Assembly: GCA_030268105.1 (NCBI GenBank) | Contig: BSDZ01000010.1 | Coordinates: forward strand, 4,936,001-5,000,000 | Origin: Volvox africanus | Lineage: Eukaryota; Chlorophyta; Chlorophyceae; Chlamydomonadales; Volvocaceae | DNA: 64,000 nucleotides | Direction of reading: 5' to 3' | In this document: one piece after another, positions 39,301 to 48,234 of the stretch | Position numbering within the stretch: the stretch's first letter is position 1 | Layout: each line of letters begins with the position of its first letter | Notes under the pieces: generated by a model | What the model saw: only the letters and a program-made list of their open reading frames with translations | Databases searched by the model: none | Told to the model about the DNA's origin: nothing | Translations under genes and position numbers: made by a program

Positions 39301-41552
39301 CTGGTGCCGTACATCAACAGTTACGCTCCGTCATGGGTGTTGGAGCTAGTGGTAACGGCAGCAGCCCCGCGCCCGTGCTGTCCGCCCCGTGGCGCGGCGC
39401 GTTCGCGTGGGACCCGCATTCCGCCGGCACCACAAACGGCATTACTGCCGCCGCCGCCGCCGCCGCCGCCGGTGGCAGTGGCAGTGGCCTCAGGCTCGCC
39501 CCCGCTGGCCCCATGGATGCAACGATGCGGCTCGGCAGCGCCGCAATGCGGGCGGAAGGCTCCACGGGCAGCACGACAGCGGCGCTGGGGGGATCCCTTT
39601 CCGGCGCGACGCCGCCCTCCGCAGCCGCCCTGACGTCCGTGTTGTCCTCCGCTGCCGCCTGCCCCGCCCCGGAGCTGGCGCTGCTTGACCTCTGGTCCAC
39701 TGCTGTGCTGTTGCCGCTGATAGACTCAATGCGCCAGGTTGAGGTCCTCCTGCGGGCTATACGTCTGGGGCTGGAGGCCAGGCTGCCGCACCCCGAGGGG
39801 TCCCATTTCGCTGCCTTGAGCAGCCTGGGTAGCGGTGGAAACGGAGCTGTCCCAGCAACCTGTGCTGGTGGAGCCGTGAAACCGGCTTCCGCCGCCGCCG
39901 CCGCCGCTGGCGCCGCATCCTCTACAGGAGCTGCGCGGACGGCGCCGACTCTTTCAACAAATCTGTCGGCGATATTTACTGAACTATGGTTGGCGGAGGT
40001 GCGGGCGCTGCATGGTGCTGTGTGCGGAGCTCTCGGCGGCGCGGAGGAGCTGGCGGCGGCGGCAGCCCAGCCTGGCCTTCACGACACACCGGGCGTGCGG
40101 CACATTTTGCGTTATATCACTGCTGGTTTCGTACCACCAGGATGGCAGTTGCCGCCGATGTCTTACCATCCCTGTGGCAACGGTGGCGGTGGCAGCGGCG
40201 GCGAAACACACACCATCGGCAATGGGGCCGGCGGCGGCCGCAGCAGCCGCGGGGACGGAGGCGCATTGATTGGCCGTCCGCCCGGTGGCCGCCATCCCGT
40301 CCACTCAGCGACCCTGGAGCAATGGCAGGCGGATGTGAAAGTGCGTCTGACACAGCTGTTGGAGGTGACATCGTGCGATGTGGACCTGCGCCCCGCAGTC
40401 GTGGACATGTCCTGCTTGGCGCGGCCAGCTGCATTCCTGGTTTGTCTTCGGCGGGCCTTCGCCTACGAACAGAACACACACCCCAACAATGTTACGTGTC
40501 GATTGTCGCTTCAGCCCCCTGCGGACGCCTCCGGCAACGTGGTGGTAGCTGCGGCAGCGGGGCCCCTGGTTGACCCCGGAAGCTGCTCATCCGCCTCACG
40601 GCTCATTTCCCGTGTCGCCGATAAGCCCGCACCAGCAGCGTCGGCCAATGCTGTTGGCACATCTAGCTACCCCATCGCCGCACCACGCAGTGTGGCAGTC
40701 TCGGGGCTGCTGTGTCGCGATCTGGAGGTACCTTTCGGCGCCCCTGGAGCGGGCCTGATCGGCCTGGGGCTGGTATTGCCGGGGCCCACTGGAAGTGGCA
40801 CCATTGCTGGTGGTGCGGGTGGCAGTCCAGGAGGCGTCATTAGCTTCAGCTGCGGCGGAGGCAGTATGGACGCGTCGTTGGCGCTGCCCAGTGTGGGGCT
40901 GTTGCTGGAGGCGCAAAGCGGCACCTCGTCGTACTCAGGGGCCGGGGCCAACCAGGCAGGAACCTCAGTGGCGGCGGGGCCCGTGGGAGCCACTGGCCTG
41001 ACGACTATGTTCGTCTCCAGCTCCCTGGCTCTGCACGAGTCGTCGAGCCGCAGCTCCTCCGTGGCAGCGGCGGCAGCGGCAGCGGCACAGTCGATACAGC
41101 AACAGCAGGCCGCTACTGCGGCGGCGGGGGCTGCTGCTGCCGCATTGTTGGCCGCGCTGCGGCCATGTCCGATGCTGTACGCCGTACCCGGTTACGCCGA
41201 TCCCGCGCTGCGCAAGGCGCTAGGTGCCCGTATTTCTTTGCGTCCACCTGGTGGTCGAAACAGCCGCACAGGGGGGGCGTTGATGGCGGGTCTGCCCGCC
41301 AGTGCTGTGCCTCCGCCCTCAGTACCGGTGCCGCTGGCAGCGACGCCGCAAGAGGCTCTGCTGTGTGATGAACCGTACCAGGTGGCGTGGGAGTGTCGGC
41401 CCAACTCCCTGGCGGCGGATGCCCCACCCGAGCGGCTGCCGCTGCTGGCGGTGCGGCGTGGCGAGGGCCTAGGGGCGGACCGTGGCACGGTGTTGCGGTT
41501 GGGGGTGAGCGGGAGTCCATTAGGAGTTTGGGGGAGAGCGGTCAGAGGCTGA
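7723..41552 (+). CDS. Giant axonemal-type dynein heavy chain gene (33 assigned exons), divergent motor domain
   Basis: Dynein heavy chains are AAA+ motors that walk on microtubules; axonemal forms drive ciliary beating. The conserved blocks occur in the family order: tail (N1), linker (N2), six AAA modules with a coiled-coil stalk and microtubule-binding domain between AAA4 and AAA5, and a C-terminal domain. Tail block [11 protein letters not shown] resembles the DNAH6-like inner-arm group, a tentative placement. The 33 exons add up to about 6,640 codons; the excess over 4,000-4,600 is mainly Ala/Gly/Ser/Gln-rich inserts. The largest exons are 20746-23074, 25667-27719, 34237-36354 and 37719-41552. 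Chosen junctions are nearly all GT-AG and in phase, with no internal stop. The true N-terminus is not fixed and a last small exon after about 41.5 kb cannot be excluded. Catalytic motifs are unusual: see the AAA entries. Confidence 0.92.
14881..14928 (+). repeat. Pyrimidine-rich microsatellite (CCTAT/CCTGT words) in a dynein intron
   Basis: Imperfect tandem TCCTGTCCTA-type units lie in the intron ahead of the exon starting near 15001. They probably serve as, or drifted from, the polypyrimidine tract. Confidence 0.7.
15772..19900 (+). other. Dynein linker region (N2) up to the AAA1 entry
   Basis: Exons 15772-16188, 16486-16740, 16952-17131, 17597-17824 and the first part of 18764-20081. Family blocks seen are [20 protein letters not shown], which parallels the conserved RHW segment; [14 protein letters not shown], which parallels the W-yLe-IF segment; and [16 protein letters not shown], which parallels the FPRFyFLS-ddLLeiL segment. 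The [11 protein letters not shown] block then marks the start of the motor ring. The linker is the mechanical lever of the motor. Poly-Ala and Gly-rich inserts interrupt it near 19160-19620. Confidence 0.85.
18113..18637 (+). repeat. 75 perfect tandem copies of the heptamer CCCCTCT inside a dynein intron
   Basis: The array is exactly 525 bases, 75 units of 7, with no interruption visible. It lies in the intron between exons ending at 17824 and starting at 18764, upstream of acceptor cttctccag. The plus (mRNA-like) strand is pure pyrimidine and the minus strand is (AGAGGGG)n. Such sequence can in principle form triplex (H-DNA), G-quadruplex or i-motif structures. It is open in several frames on both strands, giving Pro/Leu/Ser or Arg/Gly/Glu heptads, but that is a by-product of the repeat. 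Confidence 0.97.
19870..21100 (+). other. Dynein AAA1 module with lost Walker A and Walker B motifs
   Basis: AAA1 is normally the essential ATPase of the motor. Its entry blocks are here: [11 protein letters not shown], then [13 protein letters not shown] and [16 protein letters not shown], where the TPLTDRCY helix belongs. Joining exon end 20081 (phase 1) to exon start 20746 gives DGACSPVN (20748-20771) exactly where family members have GPAGTGKT. The following [14 protein letters not shown] then SMARTF aligns without gaps to the usual helix, strand and Asn-Cys-Ser block. Walker B CFDEF is replaced by SIEGL (20895-20909) inside [13 protein letters not shown]. No GK[ST]-coding stretch is seen on the plus strand between 20,060 and 20,800, so a missed alternative exon carrying the P-loop is unlikely. 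Residues are about 1830-1900. Confidence 0.8.
22380..23873 (+). other. Dynein AAA2 module with an intact P-loop
   Basis: Exons 20746-23074 (the donor at 23075 is uncertain) and 23658-23873. After an Ala/Gly/Pro-rich insert of a few hundred residues (about 21,100-22,330), the ring resumes. [19 protein letters not shown] holds a canonical Walker A (GPPGCGKT, 22476-22499, Lys codon 22494-22496). [30 protein letters not shown] and [12 protein letters not shown] match the usual AAA2 blocks (kWivfDGP, LcLnsGE and DLavASPAtVS). AAA2 normally binds ATP structurally. Here it is the only module of AAA1-AAA4 with a standard P-loop. Confidence 0.85.
24369..26130 (+). other. Dynein AAA3 module, P-loop Lys replaced by Arg
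   Basis: Exon 24369-25276 joins 25667 in matching phase (two carried bases). [20 protein letters not shown] (GPLGSGRR at 24840-24863) sits where AAA3 has GPTGTGKS, so the P-loop Lys is Arg. The Walker B strand is present as [12 protein letters not shown], matching the family's VFVDDLNMP. The helix [20 protein letters not shown] matches the LLPTPAKSHYTFNLRDLSRV block. AAA3 normally gates motor activity by its own nucleotide state. The Arg may allow binding but is expected to impair hydrolysis. Confidence 0.83.
26830..28893 (+). other. Dynein AAA4 module with lost P-loop
   Basis: Second half of exon 25667-27719 plus exon 28091-28893. [19 protein letters not shown] (GSNTVMLE, 27234-27257) aligns residue for residue with the family's LLVGVGGSGRQSLTRLA, but neither the glycines nor Lys/Arg of the P-loop remain. 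[11 protein letters not shown] follows where the vFLftD strand belongs. [20 protein letters not shown] matches the conserved hivLcmSPvGd-fR-R-R-FPaL block. A Gly/Gln/Asn-rich insert lies at about 28,300-28,670. Confidence 0.8.
29156..32927 (+). other. Dynein stalk coiled coils and microtubule-binding domain
   Basis: Exons 29156-29631, 29895-30145, about 30379-30521, 30763-30843, 31505-31771, 32209-32351 and 32774-32927 connect AAA4 to AAA5. CC1 includes [20 protein letters not shown] and [20 protein letters not shown]. The microtubule-binding block is [20 protein letters not shown], then [20 protein letters not shown] and [10 protein letters not shown], parallel to the family's iteiKSmkkPP, avCvLL and peF segments. 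[16 protein letters not shown] matches the AakgLc-Wv block, and CC2 follows ([20 protein letters not shown]). The stalk core thus looks functional in length and order, although the upstream ATPase sites are not. The exon ending at 30521 uses a GC donor. Confidence 0.85.
33167..36881 (+). other. Dynein AAA5-AAA6 region
   Basis: Exons 33167-33397, 33863-34060, 34237-36354 and 36672-36881. [20 protein letters not shown] and [13 protein letters not shown] match the AAA5 entry (LvGDvLLsaafisYLGpF). [20 protein letters not shown] matches the RwPLmiDPQ-QA-WIK block. LYLRMRTTG then [20 protein letters not shown] and [14 protein letters not shown] match the AAA6 lead-in (fYiTTKL, linF-vt-GLedQLL, ErpdLE). 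[20 protein letters not shown] matches the Pi-filSPGvDP strand. A long Ser/Ala/Gly-rich insert occupies about 35,030-36,150. Confidence 0.85.
37719..41552 (+). other. Dynein C-terminal domain (final assigned exon, 1,278 codons)
   Basis: The exon opens after acceptor cctcctgcag. It encodes [20 protein letters not shown] (the G-WV-LqNcHLa block), [20 protein letters not shown] (the FRLwLtS-P block), and [20 protein letters not shown] (the vWLsGlf-PqaFLta block). It ends at TGA 41550-41552 after [11 protein letters not shown]. The usual C-terminal unit is about half this length; the excess is Ala/Gly/Ser/Pro inserts at about 38,900-39,650, 39,800-40,300 and 40,540-41,110. The last ~25 residues are unlike the family, so an intron with a donor near 41,505 and a further exon is possible. 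Confidence 0.85.
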
Positions 41553-44500
41553 CAGTCCGAGCTTCCATCGCGTGAGGCCGCGCAAGTGGGCCGCGTCTGC
41601 TGAGAGGGCAGCATGTGTGTGCGGAGGGTCGAGTAAATATCCTTAGGGTTCGAATAGATTTTTTCTTCGGTGGCTTTAGTTGGGAAAACAATACGACCTG
41701 GTAGGCGACTTCAAAAGTAGACAACACGTCAGGTACACAGAAGCTCGGGGGGCTGTTGCGCTGAATTTTGGAATTCCTAGCTGCTGGTGCTACACCAAGG
41801 ACCAGTCTGGACCAGGCCGCTTGTGGACAGGAAGCACGCAGGCAGGTTTCGATTTCGCACGCCTCGGGAAGGGAGGGGCTGGAGGGGCGGGACCGGTTGT
41901 ATTCTGGAGGGAGCCAATGTGGCCGCCTGTCTGCGCCAGTCGAGACCTCCAGAACCCGGCCTGCGTACAGCCGTAGGAACCTGTGATGCTCGCACAACAT
42001 TGCCACCAGTCAGGACCATACTCCATCGCGAGTGCGGCAGAGTGCATCTACTGATTTGCGGATTTGCGGAATTTGGACAATGTCCCCCGATGTGGTAAGG
42101 GATCTAGGTTTGAGCAGTGGTGACTTGGGATATTGTCACTTGGGTAACATGCGGGGTGCGGAACTGCAGCAACAGTATCTCGAAATGCTCTTCATCCAAG
42201 GTTGGCCGTATGATCAAGCTAGGCTTGGTTGACTGCCGGATGCGCACACGCAACGAACGTGGCTAGAAGGACTGAGGCCATGGGGTCGAAATGTTGGGGC
42301 TGGGCACAGGCTGTCGTGCTGTGTGAATGAGAGAATTGCTGTGCCCGTGGCGTACAGAAGTGGGTGGATAGGTGGGCACGGCGCCCTTCAACGTACGTCA
42401 GACAGATTGTACTCGTGACATATTATTAAGATATGACTGATCACAGCTGTCCTGAGAGATGACATCACCTGTTTCGTTGCGTTTCGAGAGTGAACAGTGT
42501 GTAGAGGCAGATACGACCATGTTCGGAGCCGCGAAGCTAATACTCTCCGGAGCGAGGACTGTGAGCGAAGAACTGTGAGGGCGCATGTTACCAGTGTGAA
42601 CCCGTCCCCGACTCCATAACCAGTCAACGCAAAGAAGCGACGTGTCCTTCCGGGGGGCCCTTGGTGGCCACTGTCGCTCCCATCTCACCTGCCTGCGGCA
42701 TTCTATATTTCCATCTCAACCAGCAGTGTCTGCGCCGGCGTCCTGGCGTGTACTTTGCGAGGCTGAGTGCATTTTTGGAGTGAGTGGATTTTGGGACACA
42801 GCGAGGTGGGGCTGGTTAGTGGCAAGAGGTGTAGGTTGTGATGGGTTAGGATGAGGAATGATTGGGCGAGTATAGCAGTAGCGAGCATGCCAGAGCGCAG
42901 CGCCCCCAACATTCACAGGTTTTCCCTGCTTGCAATGGTTTGCGATTGCGTATTTTGGTACAGCGGGTCCTTCTTGAATAAAGATAACCTGCCTGCCTTC
43001 CTGCACAAGAGTCCCTAATAGGCTTGTCGGTAAATAATTCACGACTTGAATCCAGGCAAGAACTCAGCAGCCATCTCAGTGATAGTGCTACGCCTTACGA
43101 ACGTATCGGGTACCAACCCTTACCAACTCATCAACCTGAAGGGTAACAGAGATCTTAAATCTCATGCCACAACTAACCGTATGCAGTCGACATGTAAACA
43201 CGTCATCGTCAGGTCGACCTAAAACAGAGCGGTCAGCATAAGACAGCAGAATGCGTTATGACGCGTCACCTCAGCCATCCACCGCCTCGTCACACGAACA
43301 AGCTAGCAGTCGAAATTAGACCCGTAAGTGAGCGCGGAGGTCGTACGTTTCATCGTTCTTACCCGTACCCGGATTATCTACATCATTGTGGATACGTCAC
43401 GGGCGTCGGCCATACTGACACGTCTGGCCCGCCTCTTGTCGATTCAATTGCCACATTCACCACCATCGCAGAACTGCCTGGTGAGGCCGGCATACCCCAA
43501 GCTGAAAGCTCCAACTTCAGCTTCTGCTGCTGTGCGGGTTTGCATAAGTTGTAACTGGTTAAACCTCAAAACGGCAAAAGGTTGCACCACTTATAAGTTC
43601 GGACTTGGGCTCGATCCTAGTTGCGGATCCATCATAGATCGAGCTAAACCCAGCTCAGCCTGGCTATGTCCGTCGGTAAGTCCGTCGCCTTATCGTGCTG
43701 TTCATGCCTGGCGGGACCTCTGGGACGAGTTAATACACTATTCATATGTCTTCACACACGGTTCGCTTGGAGAAAGAAGCTGGCTTGGTGCCCCTTGTTA
43801 GGGTTGCTGGGGCCGCGAGGGTTTACTCTGGGTTGTTTGATTTCGCAGATTCTCTTGCTCTCTGCGGCCCCTATCCCTGTGCCAGCCCCAATTGTAACAC
43901 CTACTGGACTTAAGGTGGGCTTCTAATAAGCCACTCCACACCTCATGGGCTCCCTTACGGGCCGCACTTCCCGGGCGGAGTTGATGTCCAATGATTAGAT
44001 GTTGATTAGATGTTGATTGAACCGTTGATGTTGATGTCCAATTTTTTGCCAATGAGGGCGTACAAGTGCAAGACTGAAGAGCGTTGCTATTCCCTCTTGC
44101 CATACTTTCACTGGGTCCCCTGCAGATCCTTTGCCACCAAGGCTCTAAGTTTCTCGTTCAGAGACAAGCGGTTAGCAGACCAAATCAAATTTGCAACATT
44201 TCATCCTAACACTCTGGAATTTACCCAGTCGCGCAAGATCCAGGTAGTTGCTGAAGGCCGTATCACTTTTAGTGTATCAGCTTTGGGGGTCGGCACGTAA
44301 CGCACGGTTCTGTTTGCGTTGGAATCTTCCCTAATCTTCTCATACTTTGCCTAAAGCAGTCAGCCTCACGTTCGTCCATAACAATTTTTAGCACATTGGT
44401 TTGCACCGCCGCCAGCCCTTGACAAAAATTCGCACATCGGGGGGAAAGGACTTACGGGTGGGAAGACCTACGCATGCGTAACGCATCAAGATGTGTCGCC

Positions 44501-44753
44501 GATGACCCATGGGTCCGAAATGGCTTTCTTGGGACGGACAAACGGCGCCTCCCTTTAGCAGTACATCGACGTACCATTTCGCACACTCCTTAATGAGTTG
44601 TATTTCTTGCCACAAGTCATCTCGTTGATAATCTTAGTGACCACGAAGTGCCACGACAAAAATCGCACCTCCTGACTGTGAGAGGATATTTCCAGGGTTT
44701 CCTTATAATCCAACTTGGGGCCAAGTTTGGGGGTTCATTAGTCCGCGAGGAGA
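41553..44753. other. Intergenic stretch without recognised genes
   Basis: This follows the dynein stop. Several open frames of 80-160 codons exist on both strands (for example 43328-43801 plus and 44010-44300 plus), but none has recognisable motifs or consistent splice context. The region includes the dynein 3' UTR, whose end I cannot place. A short set of direct repeats lies at 43981-44042. Confidence 0.5.
43981..44042. repeat. Small direct-repeat cluster (TTGATGTCCAAT flanking GATTAGATGTT units)
   Basis: TTGATGTCCAAT occurs at 43981-43992 and again at 44031-44042. Between them are two tandem GATTAGATGTT units and further TTGAT words. It looks like slippage or short local duplication. Confidence 0.75.
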
Positions 44754-45173
44754 ATGCAGACATCCAACATCCCTCCCAAGCGGACGGGCGGTGTGGATCT
44801 TGTGAACGCTGTTGAGCAAAATCCTGCCATCCTAGATAATCGATCCACTCTCCAACCCCATGGCGACATGCTTAAACGGGGCCCTGGCGTTTGTGAGTTC
44901 AATCCCAAGGTGGTAAGCCGGGGACAGGAATGGAACAATTACAGGCGTCAGGTGGACCACCGTTTGGCTGATCGGTTTACGAGCGCGTTTTCTTGCCGCG
45001 TTTTGACAGGGAAATTTTGGCATGATCGTCCTGAGATCGCGTACGTAGCTAAGTTTTATCACTATGTCCCTTACGTGCACCAGGAGCTTGTCGACGTGAC
45101 GACTGAGGAGCTCCGCGACCACAACCTGGTTGAGACAGTACATCACGAGCGCCCCCTGTTGGATGATCAGCAA
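44754..45173 (+). CDS. Hypothetical open frame cut by the duplication breakpoint
   Basis: An ATG-initiated frame encodes about 140 residues with balanced composition (VDLVNAVEQNPAIL, VVSRGQEWNNYRRQVDHRLA, HDRPEIAYVAKFYHYVPYVH) up to 45173. The 3,061-bp duplicated unit starts at 45174, and the frame runs on into it by chance to 45254. I do not recognise a family. If it was a real exon, its natural 3' continuation has been displaced or lost at the breakpoint. Confidence 0.3.
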
Positions 45174-45612
45174 GGGACCCCCTACCACACCGCAAGCAAG
45201 GAGAAAGGAATGACGGAGAGGAGCGGACTACAGGGCGGTGGTCATGGCCTGTGAGGTGCATGTATGTCCTTGCTATGCCGTAATTTCGCTCTCCCAGGCC
45301 ACAGACCAGCCCCATATCCTGCCAGGTTTTGTGCGGCGACATATCCCGTAGGGTCAGCCAGGCAACGGAAAGGGGGCATCATAATGCTTGTGGTTGTCCG
45401 TGGTGGTGGTGGTAGTAATGGCACTGATGCAACCATTGGGAAGGTTGTACGGCCTTACTCCGAATGGAGTACAGCAGTAGGAGCATGCGCATTTCAGCGT
45501 CAGGTTCCCAGAGTGCTCAGCGCTTATGTTTACGTGTGTACCTGACGATTCCTGAGTGTGGAACACGATGGACGGTGGAGGAGGTCTTCAGCTGCCGTTG
45601 GCGGTGCCGGCG

Positions 45613-45695
45613 TATATATATGTATATATATAGGGTTTTAGGGTTTTAGTAGTTTTAGTTAAACCCTAAACCCTATATATATACATATATAATGT
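45613..45695. repeat. Telomere-like inverted repeat with AT arms (left copy)
   Basis: About 31-33 bases on the left (tatatatgtatatatata, then TAGGGTTTTAGGGTTTT) are nearly the reverse complement of 45661-45691 (AAACCCTAAACCC, then tatatatatacatatata), with a loop of about 12 bases. The left arm has four T per unit (TTTTAGGG, Chlamydomonas type) and the right arm three (TTTAGGG, land-plant type). It could extrude as a hairpin or cruciform. Confidence 0.9.
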
Positions 45696-47524
45696 ATATA
45701 TACGTTGCGGTGCGTTTTTTCAAGGAAGATACCACACTGTTCGAAATCGCTCGCGGTCTCTAGGCTATTCCTGAATTTGGATGACCTCATCATCTGACTT
45801 CCTGAAAACACTGTGTAAGGGCGCCATAGGGTTGATCACATTCGTAGCTAGCCTCCCTCGCTAGCGAGTGACCAGGCAAGGCAGCAGGTGAACGCATGTG
45901 TACCGCCGCTGCGTCCTGGAATAGACCGATGAATGGAAACGCCCGCCGCACCATCGGGATGATGTGGATCGGGATGATATTACCTCACCTCATTCCATAG
46001 GGATGATGTGCTGTCGGTGACACAGCAGTACGTGGCACTACCTGAATGCGGCTGGAAAGTGCGGCTGATCGCAGCACGTCCTTCCAAAACTTGTGCCTCA
46101 TCCCGTCCGAACACCACTTGTTCAAAACACGCGCAGTCCCAATTCCGAAGAGTCGCGTGATTTATCATCCATGCCCACTTATACTTCAACCGTGCGACTC
46201 CGACTGTATAAATGCCACACAAGCATGCAACCGCAAATGCCAGGACAATCAGCGCAGCAGGCCACAAAACAACCGGGCGCTTTCGATGGGCTCTGACCGG
46301 GGCGGCAGGGCCCGTCTCTGCAGAAGTGCACACACGCACACACGAAACCGCAAAGCGCACAAAGGGGCCTTCCAGACACCTTCAAGCTCCCTGCACGTCC
46401 CCCGTGCACCAGCAACCAGCAGCTGACAAAGGGACCTGGACTCCCTGCCAGCTAATTGGATAAACGAGCAGCCAACCTGCTGTACTTTTACTTTTCTGGC
46501 GCTTTCTTATGGAAGTCGCTGACTCCCTCCTTCCCTTTGTCTTTTGAATCCCGCCTCCAACACCGTACGTAACGACCTGAACCCTCAACCTTACCTGCAG
46601 GCCACTTCTCAGTCCCGACCTCGACGCGTACAACATCCATCGGAAAACCGTAATAGTCCAGAGCATAAGGAAATGCAAACCGGTTAATTATACGGCAAGC
46701 TGGACAGGGGCTCGCAATCCGAAAGAAATGAAAACAGCTTTGTAGTTGTACACGAACAGGAAGAAAAGCTCTACATGAACAACGGCTTGGATGCAAACCT
46801 CACGCTCCAGCCACCCTGGCTGCCGCAGCTTAGGAAAGGGACTATGGAAACAATAGATGGAGAGAGAGACAGCGGAACGTCTGCCGCCGTCCACCTGCCG
46901 GCCCAAGCGGGTGCGACCCTGGGGGGCTCCTACACTTCTCCCCCTTCCATAGACGAAGGTCGATGAAGTGCTCCTCAGCGACATGGCACAGCGCAGGCCT
47001 GCACAGCTCTCTCCTCGTATCCGAACGCACCGCAAACACACAAACAATCGTGCGGCCTACACAGACGGATCAAGGTGGCACTTGAGGAACGAGGTCGGAC
47101 GGAAGAACGATCGAAACGCGTGAGGTTTTGGGAGCGCCGACATACGTGACGGAGAACGCGTCAGCGCAAGCGGCCAAACTCCTCAGCGGCGGGCCTGATC
47201 ACGCTGCGGCCTGCTAGCCTCGGCCCGACCTGCCAGCTGCCGCTCCACCCCGTTTCGCCGTACCGGTTGTTGCCCCTCTCAACACGTTTCCGCTCCCGTT
47301 TACACTATTCGCTTTCGACGGTGGTACACTGGGTCAACCTTATCAACATGCTACAATAGCTGCACTCTCTCACACACATCCGCATACCGGGCAACGGGCA
47401 ACCTCATCAACATCCACACACAGCCAAATCAGCAAACAATACGCCGCGAACGCTGTGCACATCAGTAAAATGTGCCCCTTGCGGGCTGGGCCCACACTCT
47501 TGGCGGCACGTAAGGGGGCGCCTC

Positions 47525-48234
47525 TCATTCGTTCCAAAACGCTCCCAAGTTTGCCAGCGACTCAACCACTGCCTCCTTCATCGCGGCTTTGTCAATGAGC
47601 AGCGGCAGCCTCAGCTGGAAGAAGCAAGTGTGGGCCGTCAGAAGCAAGGGACCCGCAACTCCGCCGGCCCCGCTGCTGCTGACCCTTCCGCCGGTCCCAG
47701 GCTGCTCCCAGCTGCTCGCAGCGTCAGGGTCCACGCCGAGCGTCATTACCCCATCGCTGCTACCGCTATCATCGTCTCTGCCACCGCTAGAAAATCTGCT
47801 GCGTTCCCCCTCGGCATCACCGGGAGATCTGCTGCCGCTGCCGCTGCCGCTGCCACGACCGCTGCCGCTGGAGCCATTTTGGCCATCTTCGCCGCCAACA
47901 TTACTACTGTTTCCACTAGCGCTCCCGCTTGCGTCGCCGCCGCTGCTGCTCCTGCTGTTGCTGCCGCTTGCCATTTCGACCGGCTCTGTTCCACCTGAGA
48001 AGTTGGCGCCTAAGTCGATATCACCCCTGGATGCGCCATCAGAGGTTGGTGAGGCGACCGGGCCGTCGCCGACAAGAACGCTGCTACTATTGCCACCGTC
48101 GTCACTGGCGCTGGGTCTCGGTGTCCCCGTACCCAGTTCCAAGCCCGCGGCGACAGCAGGACTGGCTGCAGCGAATGCTGCGGCCTCTCTTACGACGCTG
48201 TCATCCGCTGGCCGGGACGGCACCAGCTGCAGCT
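47525..48234 (-). pseudogene. Promoterless duplicate of the 3' end of the HECT ligase gene
   Basis: This is identical to the last 710 bases of the intact gene's final exon. It includes the Ser/Gly-rich insert, the catalytic-Cys block LLLTAHTCFFQLRLP and the terminal GAFWNE followed by a stop. It lacks the start of that exon (the AFWSVV...LLQFWTG...LPAGGFKHL part) and all ten upstream exons. The frame stays open upstream to 48403 into unrelated 3'-flank sequence, but without the HECT N-lobe no ligase can be made. Confidence 0.9.

Larger units (their letters stand above)
45174..48234. repeat. Left copy of a 3,061-bp tandem duplication
   Basis: Positions 45174-48235 match 48235-51296 at a constant offset of 3,061, and I found no difference on reading through both. 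The copies abut directly. At the boundaries the flanks share only a single G (45174/48235/51296), so the join needed little or no homology. The unit carries part of the last HECT exon plus about 2.35 kb of its 3' flank. Confidence 0.95.

Noticed and set aside
7723..41552. Dynein gene as a plain pseudogene
   Set aside because: More than 6,600 codons without stops and nearly all splice sites intact and in phase argue against decay, although the ATPase motifs are lost.
43328..43801. 158-codon plus-strand frame
   Set aside because: Overlapping frames of similar length and no recognisable domain; not supportable as a gene.
45613..45695. Chromosome end
   Set aside because: Only two telomere-like units per arm, in inverted orientation, with unique sequence on both sides.
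46046..47047. Open frames in the HECT 3' flank (repeated at +3061)
   Set aside because: No motifs, no coding bias; their presence in two copies reflects the duplication and not conservation.
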